From contig NZ_KQ948474.1 in assembly GCF_001514115.1 (NCBI RefSeq), positions 84,178 to 148,177 of the forward strand: a stretch of DNA of 64,000 nucleotides, read 5' to 3'. The DNA comes from Streptomyces olivochromogenes. Lineage in GTDB: Bacteria > Actinomycetota > Actinomycetes > Streptomycetales > Streptomycetaceae. The translations under genes were made by a program, and so were the position numbers. This document shows positions 8,323 through 16,167 of this stretch, one piece after another. The notes beneath the pieces were generated by a model. That model had not been told where the DNA came from and did not search any database. It saw only the letters and a list, made by a program, of their open reading frames with translations. How positions within the stretch are numbered: position 1 is the first letter of the stretch; each line of letters begins with the position of its first letter.

Positions 8323-8859
8323 CTACGTAAAGTCCGAGTACGCGAGGTGAGTTGCGCAGACGCGGCATCGGAAGAGGTAGGCGGTGGGCCCGCCGTCCTT
8401 GTCCAGAGTGCTGAGGTGTTGCTCCACTTCGTCCGGAGGCCATCCCCAGCCGCCGGCCTCCTGGCGGAGCGTCTCGATCGCGTCGGGATGGGGGGCGAGT
8501 TCGGCGGCTCCGACCGCGCCGAGGAATGCCGTGCCGTCACCGCAGTGGAAGTACCACTGAGGTTCCTGCCATCCGGGAAAACCCGGCGTACGGCCGGCCA
8601 CCGCCACGAAGACCTCGATCGGTACGTCGTCGCCGACAGCGCCTCCCGTAAAGGTGGCCTCGTAGCGGCCGGCAGCTGTTCCATCTGCGATGCACCATGG
8701 GCAGAGCCGATCGGCGAGGTCGTCGACGGAGTAGACGGGGCCTGTGTAGATGTACCCGCGTGCCTGCCCGCAACAGACGCACGTCGTGTCGGACGGTACG
8801 ACCGCGCCCGTGGCGATGGGATCAGGATGGTAGGGGAATTCCGGCAGCGGCTGCGTCAC
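8323..8859 (-). CDS. CbrC family protein
   Basis: 178 residues matching the CbrC/UPF0167 family (an E. coli member affects colicin E2 tolerance). The typical opening, LPEFPYHPDPIATGAVVPSD, precedes paired cysteines (CVCCGQARGYIYTGP, CPWCIADG and a C-terminal CRVC) that probably bind zinc. The GTG start has only a weak ribosome site. It is a leftward single gene and its neighbours give no functional clue. The molecular function of the family is not known. Confidence 0.8.
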   Translation of the reverse strand: MTQPLPEFPYHPDPIATGAVVPSDTTCVCCGQARGYIYTGPVYSVDDLADRLCPWCIADGTAAGRYEATFTGGAVGDDVPIEVFVAVAGRTPGFPGWQEPQWYFHCGDGTAFLGAVGAAELAPHPDAIETLRQEAGGWGWPPDEVEQHLSTLDKDGGPTAYLFRCRVCATHLAYSDFT

Positions 8860-9017
8860 AACCAGCGACGGTAACAGCTGCCGCCGCCACCCGGGCAGAA
8901 GGCAAAGCCCAAGCTCAGCTGGGGGTTTGAGCTGCCGACCGGAAAATTCGCTGGGTAAGTCCAGGGAAGCGCCCGTATGTTGGCGCCATCACGAATGAGG
9001 CGGAGCGGGAGGTCTTC

Positions 9018-9857
9018 GTGAACCGTTGGATCGATACATCGAGCCCGGAGCCGGAGCCGAACCCGAGCCCGGAGCCGAATCCGAGCCCGGAGCCGAATCC
9101 GAATTCGAGCCCGGTTGGACGTGAGTCCTCCCGGGGCATCTGCCGCTGCTTCGACCAAATCCGCTCCCAGCCGCGCGCTCGCGTCGGCTTCCACACCGAA
9201 CGGCAGGACACCTCGGCGCCCGGCTGGCAGCATCTGCTCGAGCTCATCGACGAGGCGGCCGCCGACGGCCGGGAGGAGTTCCGTCCGCTCGTCGAGCTCA
9301 ACCCCCAGGAACGGCGGCAGATCGTCACTCTGCCGCCGACCATCGCCAAGCTGACGGCGGTCAAGCACCTCATGATCTACGGCAGCAACCTCGTCCGCAT
9401 CCCACCCGAGATCGGGGCGATGACCAGCCTGGAGGAGTTCACCCCGTACACCTCCTACCGACTGCACTGGTTCCCGTACGAGATCACCAGATGCACGAGG
9501 CTCACCGAGAGCACGGTGAGTACGCGCACTCTGTTCGGCAACTACAAGCTGCGGCCCCCCTTTCCGCGGCTTCAGCCTGCCGAGAGTTCGGTCGCCGGAC
9601 TCGATATCGGCGACCTGGACCCACGCCGCTGGGGCACGACAGCCATCTCCTCATGCAGCGTCTGCGACCGAGCCGTCGAGCTCGGCGGGCTCCACCCGGT
9701 CTGGATCTCCCTGCGGGTGGCCACGGACGTTCTGCCCCTGCTGGTCAACGCATGTTCGGCGCAGTGCGTGGCCGCACTTCCCCCGCCACCCGAGGGTTAC
9801 GTCCAGTCCGCGCACACGGGCGGCCGGGTCGGCCAATCCTCGGCCGACTGGGACTGA
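9018..9857 (+). CDS. leucine-rich-repeat-like protein with Pro-Glu-Asn repeat N-terminus
   Basis: 279 residues. The first 30 are a low-complexity (PEPNPS)n tract encoded by tandem 18-bp repeats. Residues 100-160 contain two or three degenerate LRR-type turns (LPPTIAKLTAVKHLMIYGSN, IPPEIGAMTSLEEF) resembling the bacterial LRR proteins found scattered in Streptomyces. The C-terminal third has a CSVC pair and another Cys pair that could form a zinc site. GTG at 9018 is preceded by GGGAGG. No signal peptide or membrane span is seen, so it is presumably a cytoplasmic protein-interaction module. The role is unknown. Confidence 0.72.
   Translation: MNRWIDTSSPEPEPNPSPEPNPSPEPNPNSSPVGRESSRGICRCFDQIRSQPRARVGFHTERQDTSAPGWQHLLELIDEAAADGREEFRPLVELNPQERRQIVTLPPTIAKLTAVKHLMIYGSNLVRIPPEIGAMTSLEEFTPYTSYRLHWFPYEITRCTRLTESTVSTRTLFGNYKLRPPFPRLQPAESSVAGLDIGDLDPRRWGTTAISSCSVCDRAVELGGLHPVWISLRVATDVLPLLVNACSAQCVAALPPPPEGYVQSAHTGGRVGQSSADWD
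9041..9113 (+). repeat. 18-bp in-frame tandem repeat encoding PEPNPS
   Basis: Two identical 18-bp units (9065-9082 and 9083-9100) are flanked by a longer imperfect unit at 9041-9064 and a partial one after 9101. They encode alternating Pro-Glu-Pro-Asn. The number of units is likely to vary between strains by slippage without breaking the frame. Confidence 0.85.
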
Positions 9858-9879
9858 CCGGCACACGGCCCGGTCAGTC
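9852..9879. terminator. bidirectional terminator containing both stop codons
   Basis: A perfect 10-bp stem (GACTGACCGG / CCGGTCAGTC) with an 8-nt loop lies exactly between two convergent genes. The TGA of the rightward LRR-like gene (9855-9857) and the TGA of the leftward rhamnosidase (9874-9876) both fall inside the stem. Confidence 0.7.
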
Positions 9880-12867
9880 GATCCGCGCCTCGCCGTACGG
9901 GACCAGCCGCACCGGCCCGAGCAGTCCGTACGCCTGACGCGCCGTGCCGCCGTAGACCGCGGGGTCGCTGACCCGCAGCCGGTTGGAGAGCGGGGTGGCG
10001 ACCTCGACCTCGATGACATTGACCCCGCGCCCGAGTACGTCGCCCAGGTCCACGACGGGATGGATCTGGTCCACGGGGTCGAGGCGGTGGCCGTTCACGG
10101 TGACTCGGCAGGTGTCGGTCACGGTGCCCAGTTCCAGACGGGCGCCGTGGCCGCCGGTCCAGCCGTCGTCGAGGGTGACCGTGGTGCGGTAGCGGCCGAT
10201 TCCAGAGACGTCCGCGAGCTCGCTGATCTGCGACCAGGGCAGCAGCGCGTCGAGGGTGAGGTCGTGCTCGACGACGGTGGTGCGGTAGGGCGTGTCGCCG
10301 GGCCGCCAGTCCTGGACGTGCAGCTGCCAGGAGGCGAGATCGATCGGCGCGGGGACGGTCTTGAGTGTCGTCCGCACGGTGCGGCCTGAGGACAGGACGG
10401 TGCTGTACGTGCCTGCCGTGGTCGCCCGGACGGTGAGTCCGGCGTCGGTGAGGCGCACCTCGTCCGCCTCGCTGTCGACCGCGTGCGGCCGGCGGCCGGG
10501 ACGGGCGCCGAAGAGCCCGGGGCGGCCGAGGGCCAGGATCAGGGTCTCGGCGGGCTGGAGGGTGACGCGAGCGGTGACGGCGTCGCCGTCCTCGGTGTAG
10601 CGGGCGAGGCGCTCGGCCTTTCCGGTCCACGGGTCGAGGAGGTAGGGCACGGCACCCGCGGTCGTGCGGCGCAGGGTGACCTCGTGGTCGATCGCCGCCA
10701 CCGGTGGTTTGACGGTCTCGGCGTGCTTGCCGTTGCAGAGGTAGTAGTAGTCCACGCCGTCGGCCGTGCGGTGGGCGTTGAGCAGGGTGGAAGAGGTCGC
10801 GTAGCGGACGTCGGGTGCCACCCCGAGGTCGGCGAGAGCGGTGGGGACGGCCGACTTGTCGGTGACTTGGCGGACCAGCGGCTGGGCCAGCAACTCGGCC
10901 ACCACGGAGCGCAGTTCGTCGCTCTCGCCGCTGTCCGGGACGCCGGGTGGCACGACGGTGTCCCAGGCGCCGAGCAGCACGACGGGCAGTCCGGCGCGGG
11001 TGAGGCGCAGCAGGGCGCGGGCGTCGGACAGTGCCAGGGTGACCGTGGAGCCGTAGAAGAAGTCGCCCTCGACGAACAGGGCCTTGTACGCCGGGCCTTC
11101 GGGTGCGAGGCGCCCGTGGCGCACGGTGGCGGCGGGCAGGTCGAGCAGCGGCCCGCTGAGGAACTGGTGGGTCCAGCCCAGGGGGATGCCCGTCGCGGTG
11201 AACCAGGAGGCGCCGATGCCGGTCGCGGTGTACCCGGTCTGCCGGAACACCGCGACGTCGACGCGCGGGCGGCCGGTCTGCAACACCTGGTGAACCCGGC
11301 CCAGGTACCCCGACACGTCCGCGACGTGCCGCCAGGTCGGATGCCGCGGGCCCCAGGACTCTCCGTAGCCGACCGTCCCCTTGTACGGGGTGAAGGCGGC
11401 GTATCCGGGCCAGTTCACGCCCGGCAGCTCGGCGTAGGAGAAGCCGTGGACGACCGTCTGGTTGACCCCTGCCGCATAGGCGCCGCCCATGGTGCGCAGG
11501 AACTTCTGCCAGGTGGTGTTGTACGCGCCGCCGGCATAGGCGCCCGCCTCGCAGGACAGTACGGTGTGCCCCGCCATGTCTCGGCCGCCCGCCAGGCAGC
11601 GGTAGTCGTCGAGGTTCTTGAACCCGAGGGACTCGCCCTCGGGGATGTCCAGGAGTGCGGCCGAGGCGATCGCGTCGGTCTGCAGACCGTAGGGCTGGGA
11701 ACGCAGTTCGAGGCCGAGGGAATGGGCCCAGGCGCGCAGGGCCGTCACATGGTGCCGGTTGAAGAGGACGGACACCGTTTCCCAGAAGTCGTGCCGGATC
11801 TGCCGGGTGACGGCGGCTTCGAACGCGAAGACCTGGCTGCCGTGGTTGAGGACCACGGCGGGCAGCAGCGGCAGCAGGGAGCGGCCGGTGTGGGCGAGGA
11901 ACGCGTCCGGGAGGCCGGGCGTCCACTGGAGGCCGTCGGTCTCCAGCTCGATGGAGTCCTCGAAGAGCGCCCCGCCGGAGACCTTGAGCAGGCGCCGGAC
12001 GGTGGGGGAGAGGAGGTGGGCCTCCCAGAAGTCGGTCACCGCGCGTGTGCCGGCCGCGCTGAAGTGGTCGACCACGTACGCGGCCGGGGCGGTGTGCGGG
12101 CCGCCCTCCGGAGTCTGCCCGGAACCGCGAACCCAGTAGGACACGATCACCCAGCTGCCGTCGTCGGGCGCGGTCCAGGTGAGCGTGCCGTCGGTGACGG
12201 CGCCGGTGAGGTCCCGGACGGAGTCCAGGTCGAGCCCCGTCTCCTTGCGGGTGGAGTTCGCGGTGTTCACCCGGGCGGCCTGGACCAGGAGCAACTGCTG
12301 CCGGGTCACGCCCGAGGCGGCGGCGTAGACCGGGGGCGGCACGGGGCCGGAGTAGACGGTTCCCGCCGTCAACGAGGCTGTTCCGTAGGAGAGTTCCTTG
12401 ACCGCCGCCTCGCTGTCCGGTGTGATGCCGGGGACCGCCGCCGGCCAGCTGGGACCGATGGTCAGATCGACGGTGAGGCCGCGCCGGGCCGCCTGGCCGA
12501 GTGCCGCCTCCACACCCGCCACCCATGCGGCGCTGCCCCAGCCGTGCCGCGCGGTGTCCAGGACCGAGGAGTCCGTGACGCTGTGATGGACCGCAGCTAT
12601 CTCGGCCCCGCCGAAGCCGGCGTCGGCGATCTGGTCGATCTCGCGTCTGATCTCGTCGGGCTGCACGAGGCCGTCGGGCCACCACCAGCGGAACTTCGGC
12701 CGTACGGCGTGACCAGGCGTCGCGAAGGGCGGGCCGACGGCGGTCGAGGCCCCCGCCACCGAGGGCAGGCTCCAGTCGAACGCACCGGCCGCGGCCGTGG
12801 CGACGGCGGCTCCGAGGAGAGCGCGGCGGGGAAGCCCCGAGCGGTGGGCCGGGGTGACGTTGCTCAT
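9874..12867 (-). CDS. secreted GH106-type alpha-L-rhamnosidase
   Basis: 997 residues. A twin-arginine-like signal is present (SGLPRRALLGAAVATAAAGA, residues about 10-30). The catalytic part opens with VRPKFRWWWPDGLVQPDEIRREIDQI, typical of GH106-type rhamnosidases, and ends in beta-sandwich carbohydrate-binding segments (GRYRTTVTLDDGWTG, CRVTVNGHRLDPVDQIHPVV). It should release L-rhamnose from plant glycosides or pectic side chains outside the cell. ATG 12867 is chosen because it directly precedes the signal peptide; its ribosome site is weak. A LacI-like operator lies about 60 bp upstream, suggesting sugar-responsive repression. A terminator overlaps its stop. Confidence 0.87.
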   Translation of the reverse strand: MSNVTPAHRSGLPRRALLGAAVATAAAGAFDWSLPSVAGASTAVGPPFATPGHAVRPKFRWWWPDGLVQPDEIRREIDQIADAGFGGAEIAAVHHSVTDSSVLDTARHGWGSAAWVAGVEAALGQAARRGLTVDLTIGPSWPAAVPGITPDSEAAVKELSYGTASLTAGTVYSGPVPPPVYAAASGVTRQQLLLVQAARVNTANSTRKETGLDLDSVRDLTGAVTDGTLTWTAPDDGSWVIVSYWVRGSGQTPEGGPHTAPAAYVVDHFSAAGTRAVTDFWEAHLLSPTVRRLLKVSGGALFEDSIELETDGLQWTPGLPDAFLAHTGRSLLPLLPAVVLNHGSQVFAFEAAVTRQIRHDFWETVSVLFNRHHVTALRAWAHSLGLELRSQPYGLQTDAIASAALLDIPEGESLGFKNLDDYRCLAGGRDMAGHTVLSCEAGAYAGGAYNTTWQKFLRTMGGAYAAGVNQTVVHGFSYAELPGVNWPGYAAFTPYKGTVGYGESWGPRHPTWRHVADVSGYLGRVHQVLQTGRPRVDVAVFRQTGYTATGIGASWFTATGIPLGWTHQFLSGPLLDLPAATVRHGRLAPEGPAYKALFVEGDFFYGSTVTLALSDARALLRLTRAGLPVVLLGAWDTVVPPGVPDSGESDELRSVVAELLAQPLVRQVTDKSAVPTALADLGVAPDVRYATSSTLLNAHRTADGVDYYYLCNGKHAETVKPPVAAIDHEVTLRRTTAGAVPYLLDPWTGKAERLARYTEDGDAVTARVTLQPAETLILALGRPGLFGARPGRRPHAVDSEADEVRLTDAGLTVRATTAGTYSTVLSSGRTVRTTLKTVPAPIDLASWQLHVQDWRPGDTPYRTTVVEHDLTLDALLPWSQISELADVSGIGRYRTTVTLDDGWTGGHGARLELGTVTDTCRVTVNGHRLDPVDQIHPVVDLGDVLGRGVNVIEVEVATPLSNRLRVSDPAVYGGTARQAYGLLGPVRLVPYGEARID

Positions 12868-12924
12868 GGATCTCGTCCACTCTCTCGGAGGGCAGCACAA
12901 AGAGGACCCCTTCGGGCCCACGCC

Positions 12925-12940
12925 TTTGAATCGTTTAAAT
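12925..12940. promoter_or_regulatory. candidate LacI-family operator upstream of the rhamnosidase gene
   Basis: The imperfect palindrome TTGAATCGTTTAA with flanking T/A lies 58 bp before the rhamnosidase start, in an otherwise GC-rich intergenic region. Short TGAA..CG..TT(T/C)A motifs are typical LacI-family sites before Streptomyces glycosidase genes. It differs from the palindromes at 57 and 101, so the regulator at 202 is probably not its ligand. Confidence 0.5.
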
Positions 12941-13103
12941 CCTTGGGGAAGCTACGGCCCCGGATCGGAGAGCGTCAAGATCCGTGCACACCTTCGACCA
13001 CAGTCGCGTCAGGTGGCGTGCGTGAGCTTCGCAGGCGGATATCAGGAAGTTGTCAGGGTGTGGGAAGACCCTCTCGCCTCCCCTTTTCCCGAGCGCAGAC
13101 GCT

Positions 13104-13109
13104 TACTAT
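13104..13109 (+). promoter_or_regulatory. -10 element of a leaderless transcript
   Basis: TACTAT ends 7 nt before the GTG start codon of the response regulator, and no Shine-Dalgarno sequence lies between. This spacing places the transcription start at or next to the start codon, as in leaderless Streptomyces mRNAs. No convincing -35 is seen. Confidence 0.45.
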
Positions 13110-13116
13110 CGGCCAC

Positions 13117-13809
13117 GTGTGCGCACATGTGCTGGTCGCGGAGGACGACGAGAAACAGGCGGAGCTGATACGCCGCTCACTGCTTCAGGAGGGACACACC
13201 GCGACCGTGGTCCACGACGGCGAGGCCGCGCTCGACGAGGTGCGGAGGCACAAGCCCGACCTCGTCGTCCTCGACCTGATGCTGCCCGTGGTCGACGGCT
13301 TCGGCGTATGCCGGGTACTGCGCCGGGACGACGACATCCCCGTCCTCATGCTCACCGCCCGCTCCGCCGAGGAAGACGTCCTGCTCGGACTGGAACTCGG
13401 CGCCGACGACTACATGACCAAGCCGTACAGCCCGCGTGAACTGATGGCCCGTATCCGCACGGTCCTGCGGCGCAGCGGGCGCCCGGCCGATGATCAGGAC
13501 CGGGCCGTACGGGCCGCCGGAATCACCGTCGACCCGGTCCGGCACGAGGTGCACTGCGACGGCGCGCGCGTGGAGTGCACCCCCGGCGAGTACGAGATCC
13601 TGCGCGCCATGACCGCGGAACCGGAACGGGTCTTCTCCCGGCGGCAGTTGCTCCAGTGCACCCGCGGTATCGACCGGGCCTCCACCGAACGGGCCATCGA
13701 CGTGCACATCATGAACCTGCGCAAGAAGATCGAGCCCGATCCCCGCCGGCCGGTGCGGCTGCTGACCGTGTTCGGCGTCGGGTACAAGCTCAGCGGTGGG
13801 CGCGGGTGA
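13117..13809 (+). CDS. OmpR/PhoB-family response regulator
   Basis: 230 residues. The receiver domain has the acidic pair (VLVAEDDEKQ), the phospho-acceptor Asp (PDLVVLDLMLPVVDGFG), the Thr switch (PVLMLTARSAEED) and the Lys (DYMTKPYSPREL). The C-terminal winged helix is of OmpR type (VECTPGEYEILRAM, STERAIDVHIMNLRKKI, VRLLTVFGVGYKL). GTG 13117 is the likely start and the mRNA may be leaderless. Its stop overlaps the kinase start (GTGA), so they form a translationally coupled two-component system. The signal and targets are unknown. Confidence 0.95.
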   Translation: MCAHVLVAEDDEKQAELIRRSLLQEGHTATVVHDGEAALDEVRRHKPDLVVLDLMLPVVDGFGVCRVLRRDDDIPVLMLTARSAEEDVLLGLELGADDYMTKPYSPRELMARIRTVLRRSGRPADDQDRAVRAAGITVDPVRHEVHCDGARVECTPGEYEILRAMTAEPERVFSRRQLLQCTRGIDRASTERAIDVHIMNLRKKIEPDPRRPVRLLTVFGVGYKLSGGRG

Positions 13810-15674
13810 GCTCCGGCATACCGCTGCGCAAGAGGCTGCTCGTACGGCTGATGATCACTTCGGTGCTCGTCGCCCTCTGCTCGGTGGCGGCGACGGCGTG
13901 GCTGGCGGTGCAGACGACGACCCGCGCCATCCAGGAGGAGCAGGGACAGGTCCTCGCCGACGACACGGACATCCTCCGGCAGCTCAGCGGATACGCCGCC
14001 ACCCACCCGAGCTGGGCGGGCGTCCAGGACACCGTGCGCCGGCTGTCGGCCGCCACGGGGCGACGGATCGCGCTGACGACGGCGGACCGTACGCCGATCG
14101 CCGACTCCGCCAAGTCCCGCACCGCCCTGCCGCCCGGGGCCGCCGCCACCGTCGACCCCCTGCACACCGACACCTACTCGGAGCCGGGGGCACAGCTCAG
14201 CGGCGTCGACCCGCGCGCGGTGGGCCCCTACCGGCTGACGCCCCTGGAGCGGGCACGGCTGGGCAAGCTGGCGACTCTGCGGCAGAAGTGCGCCGCGCGC
14301 AACGGCGTCGACACCACGATCACCTGGACGCCGAGCGGTAGGCCCGTCCTGTCGGACGAGAACGGGATCCTCCCGAACTCGACCGTGCCCGAGGTGTGCG
14401 CGGACGGACAGCTCAACACGCTGACCCACACCGAGGAGACGGCGCTGACTCGGCTGACGAGCCTCGCCGAGGCGTGCCTGCGGCGCAAGGACGTTGCTCT
14501 GCCCGCGAAGGGGTTCATCTCGCTGGAGTTCTCCAGCCAGGCCCCACAGCCGCAGTTCGCCCTGGGTGGGAAGGGCGTGGGTGGGCGTCCCACGGCGATC
14601 GGGGCGAAGGGGAGCGAGTGTGTCGCCGAAGCGCGCCGGGAGCAGCTCGACCCCGATGTCGCGCCCGTCGCCGAGCTGTTCCTGGGCACGGGGGACAGCG
14701 CCCTCCCGCACTTCGACATGTCGAACGCCAACAAGGCCAAGATCGTCGGAGTCACCGGTCTCGTCCTGGCCCTCACCGTGGCCGTGACCGCGCTGGTCGC
14801 CACCCGCCTCGTACGCCCGCTGCGCGCGCTGACGCAGGCCGCCCAGCAGCCGTTGGAACAGCATGTACGGGTGCCCGTCACCACCCGCGACGAGACGGGC
14901 ATCCTGGCGCTCGCGTTCAACGAGCTGACCGAGCGCCGGGAACGGATGGAGGCCCAGCGCAAGGCGATGGTCAGCGACATCGCGCATGAACTGCGCACCC
15001 CGCTCACCAACATCCGTGGCTGGCTGGAGGTGACCCGCGACGGCATCGTCGACCCCGACCCGGAACTGCTCGCCTCCCTGCATGAGGAGGCGGTACTCCT
15101 CCAGCGGGTCATCGACGACCTCCAGGACCTCGCGGCGGCCGACGCGGGCACTCTCGCGCTGCACCGCGAGGCCGTCCGCGCCGACGAGCTGCTCGAACAG
15201 GTCGCCGCGGCGCACCGGGTGGGAGCGGAGGCTGCGGGCATCGGGCTGCGGACGGGGACGGACGGGACGTCCGCGCCGACGGGGAGCGGGACTGCGTGGA
15301 TCGACGCGGATCCGGTCCGGATGCGGCAGGCACTAGGCAATCTGGTGTCCAACGCGATCCGGCACACACCGGACGGCGGCAGGATCACCCTCTCGGCCCG
15401 GAAGGAGGAAGACCAGGTCGTCATCGAGGTGGCCGACACAGGCAGCGGTATCGCCGCGGAGGATCTGCCCAGCGTCTTCGACCGGTTCTGGCGGGCCGAG
15501 AAGTCCCGCAGCCGACGCACCGGCGGCAGCGGGCTCGGCCTGTCCATCGTCCGCCAGCTCGTGACGGCCCACAGCGGTACCGTCGCGGTGGCGAGTGAAC
15601 TCGGCGCCGGTTCGCTCTTCACCCTGAGGCTGCCCGCCACCGACCCTCCGGTTGACGCGGACGAGGTGCGCTGA
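13806..15674 (+). CDS. membrane sensor histidine kinase
   Basis: 622 residues. TM1 is at about 13-33 (LMITSVLVALCSVAATAWLA). A long extracytoplasmic sensor region of about 270 residues includes several Cys. TM2 lies before residue 335 (IVGVTGLVLALTVAVTALVA), followed by HAMP, the H-box DIAHELRTPLTNIRGW, the N-box LGNLVSNAIRHTPDGG, the G-boxes VADTGSGIAAEDLPS and GGSGLGLSIVRQL, and an F-box. All catalytic elements are present. It starts at the GTG overlapping the response regulator TGA. The sensor domain has no recognisable fold name. It phosphorylates the regulator encoded just upstream. Confidence 0.95.
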   Translation: MSSGIPLRKRLLVRLMITSVLVALCSVAATAWLAVQTTTRAIQEEQGQVLADDTDILRQLSGYAATHPSWAGVQDTVRRLSAATGRRIALTTADRTPIADSAKSRTALPPGAAATVDPLHTDTYSEPGAQLSGVDPRAVGPYRLTPLERARLGKLATLRQKCAARNGVDTTITWTPSGRPVLSDENGILPNSTVPEVCADGQLNTLTHTEETALTRLTSLAEACLRRKDVALPAKGFISLEFSSQAPQPQFALGGKGVGGRPTAIGAKGSECVAEARREQLDPDVAPVAELFLGTGDSALPHFDMSNANKAKIVGVTGLVLALTVAVTALVATRLVRPLRALTQAAQQPLEQHVRVPVTTRDETGILALAFNELTERRERMEAQRKAMVSDIAHELRTPLTNIRGWLEVTRDGIVDPDPELLASLHEEAVLLQRVIDDLQDLAAADAGTLALHREAVRADELLEQVAAAHRVGAEAAGIGLRTGTDGTSAPTGSGTAWIDADPVRMRQALGNLVSNAIRHTPDGGRITLSARKEEDQVVIEVADTGSGIAAEDLPSVFDRFWRAEKSRSRRTGGSGLGLSIVRQLVTAHSGTVAVASELGAGSLFTLRLPATDPPVDADEVR

Positions 15675-15887
15675 CCTGCGCAGGGTGGTGGTGCCGGTAC
15701 CAGGATCCGCGTTCCCCCGTACGGGAGGGATCTGGTTGCGCCGGCGTCCTGGGAGCACTGTGGTCACATGAACACCACCAGGATGCCGGGGGCCGGAATT
15801 CGTGTCACGCCCCTGCGGTCACTCGCGGGACGCACCTATGTCCCGCGCCGCGGAGGAAGCGGAAGGGGCGCAGAGAGGTCACGAGGG

Positions 15888-16125
15888 TCAGAAAGTCAGG
15901 CTCCGGCCGTCCAGGCAGCCGGGGTCGACGGTGAAGATGCCGGGGGTGTTCTCCATGACGTGGAGCCTCCAGGTGCCGTCGGCGGGGAGTGCCGGGGCGT
16001 CGACCGTGTGGATCGCGTGCGGCTCCGTGCCGGTGTCCCGGGCGAAGTCCTTCACCAGTGCCTCTCCGGCGGGTCAGGCCGATGACCTGGCCGCCGATGA
16101 AGTCGTGGGCGAGGTCGACGGAAAC
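15888..16125 (-). pseudogene. remnant of a P-domain (proprotein convertase/S8 protease C-terminus)
   Basis: Read leftward, the segment encodes PVSVDLAHDFIGGQVIGL. After a one-base frame change near 16074 it continues as GEALVKDFARDTGTEPHA and ends GTWRLHVMENTPGIF...LDGRSLTF-stop at 15888. The VDLxHxxxGD and GTWRLHV patterns are those of the P/Homo-B domain found at the end of Streptomyces S8 peptidases. The catalytic part is missing: the fragment's 5' end runs into the terminator of the acyl-CoA ligase. It is therefore a 5'-deleted, frameshifted relic. The preceding stretch 15675-15887 shows no gene. Confidence 0.6.
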
Positions 16126-16155
16126 GGGCCACTTCCCGACCGCGGGAAGTGGCCC
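16126..16155 (-). terminator. strong hairpin terminator of the acyl-CoA ligase gene
   Basis: A perfect 13-bp stem (GGGCCACTTCCCG / CGGGAAGTGGCCC) with a 4-nt loop begins 12 bp after the ligase stop codon on the leftward strand. The strength and position are those of an intrinsic terminator. Confidence 0.8.
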
Positions 16156-16167
16156 ATGCTGAGTTCC

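Noticed and set aside
10483..13116. Very long rightward open frame antisense to the rhamnosidase gene and continuous with the response regulator
   Set aside because: It is a high-GC shadow: composition is Gly/Val/Arg-rich without domains, and the opposite strand encodes a clear GH106 enzyme.
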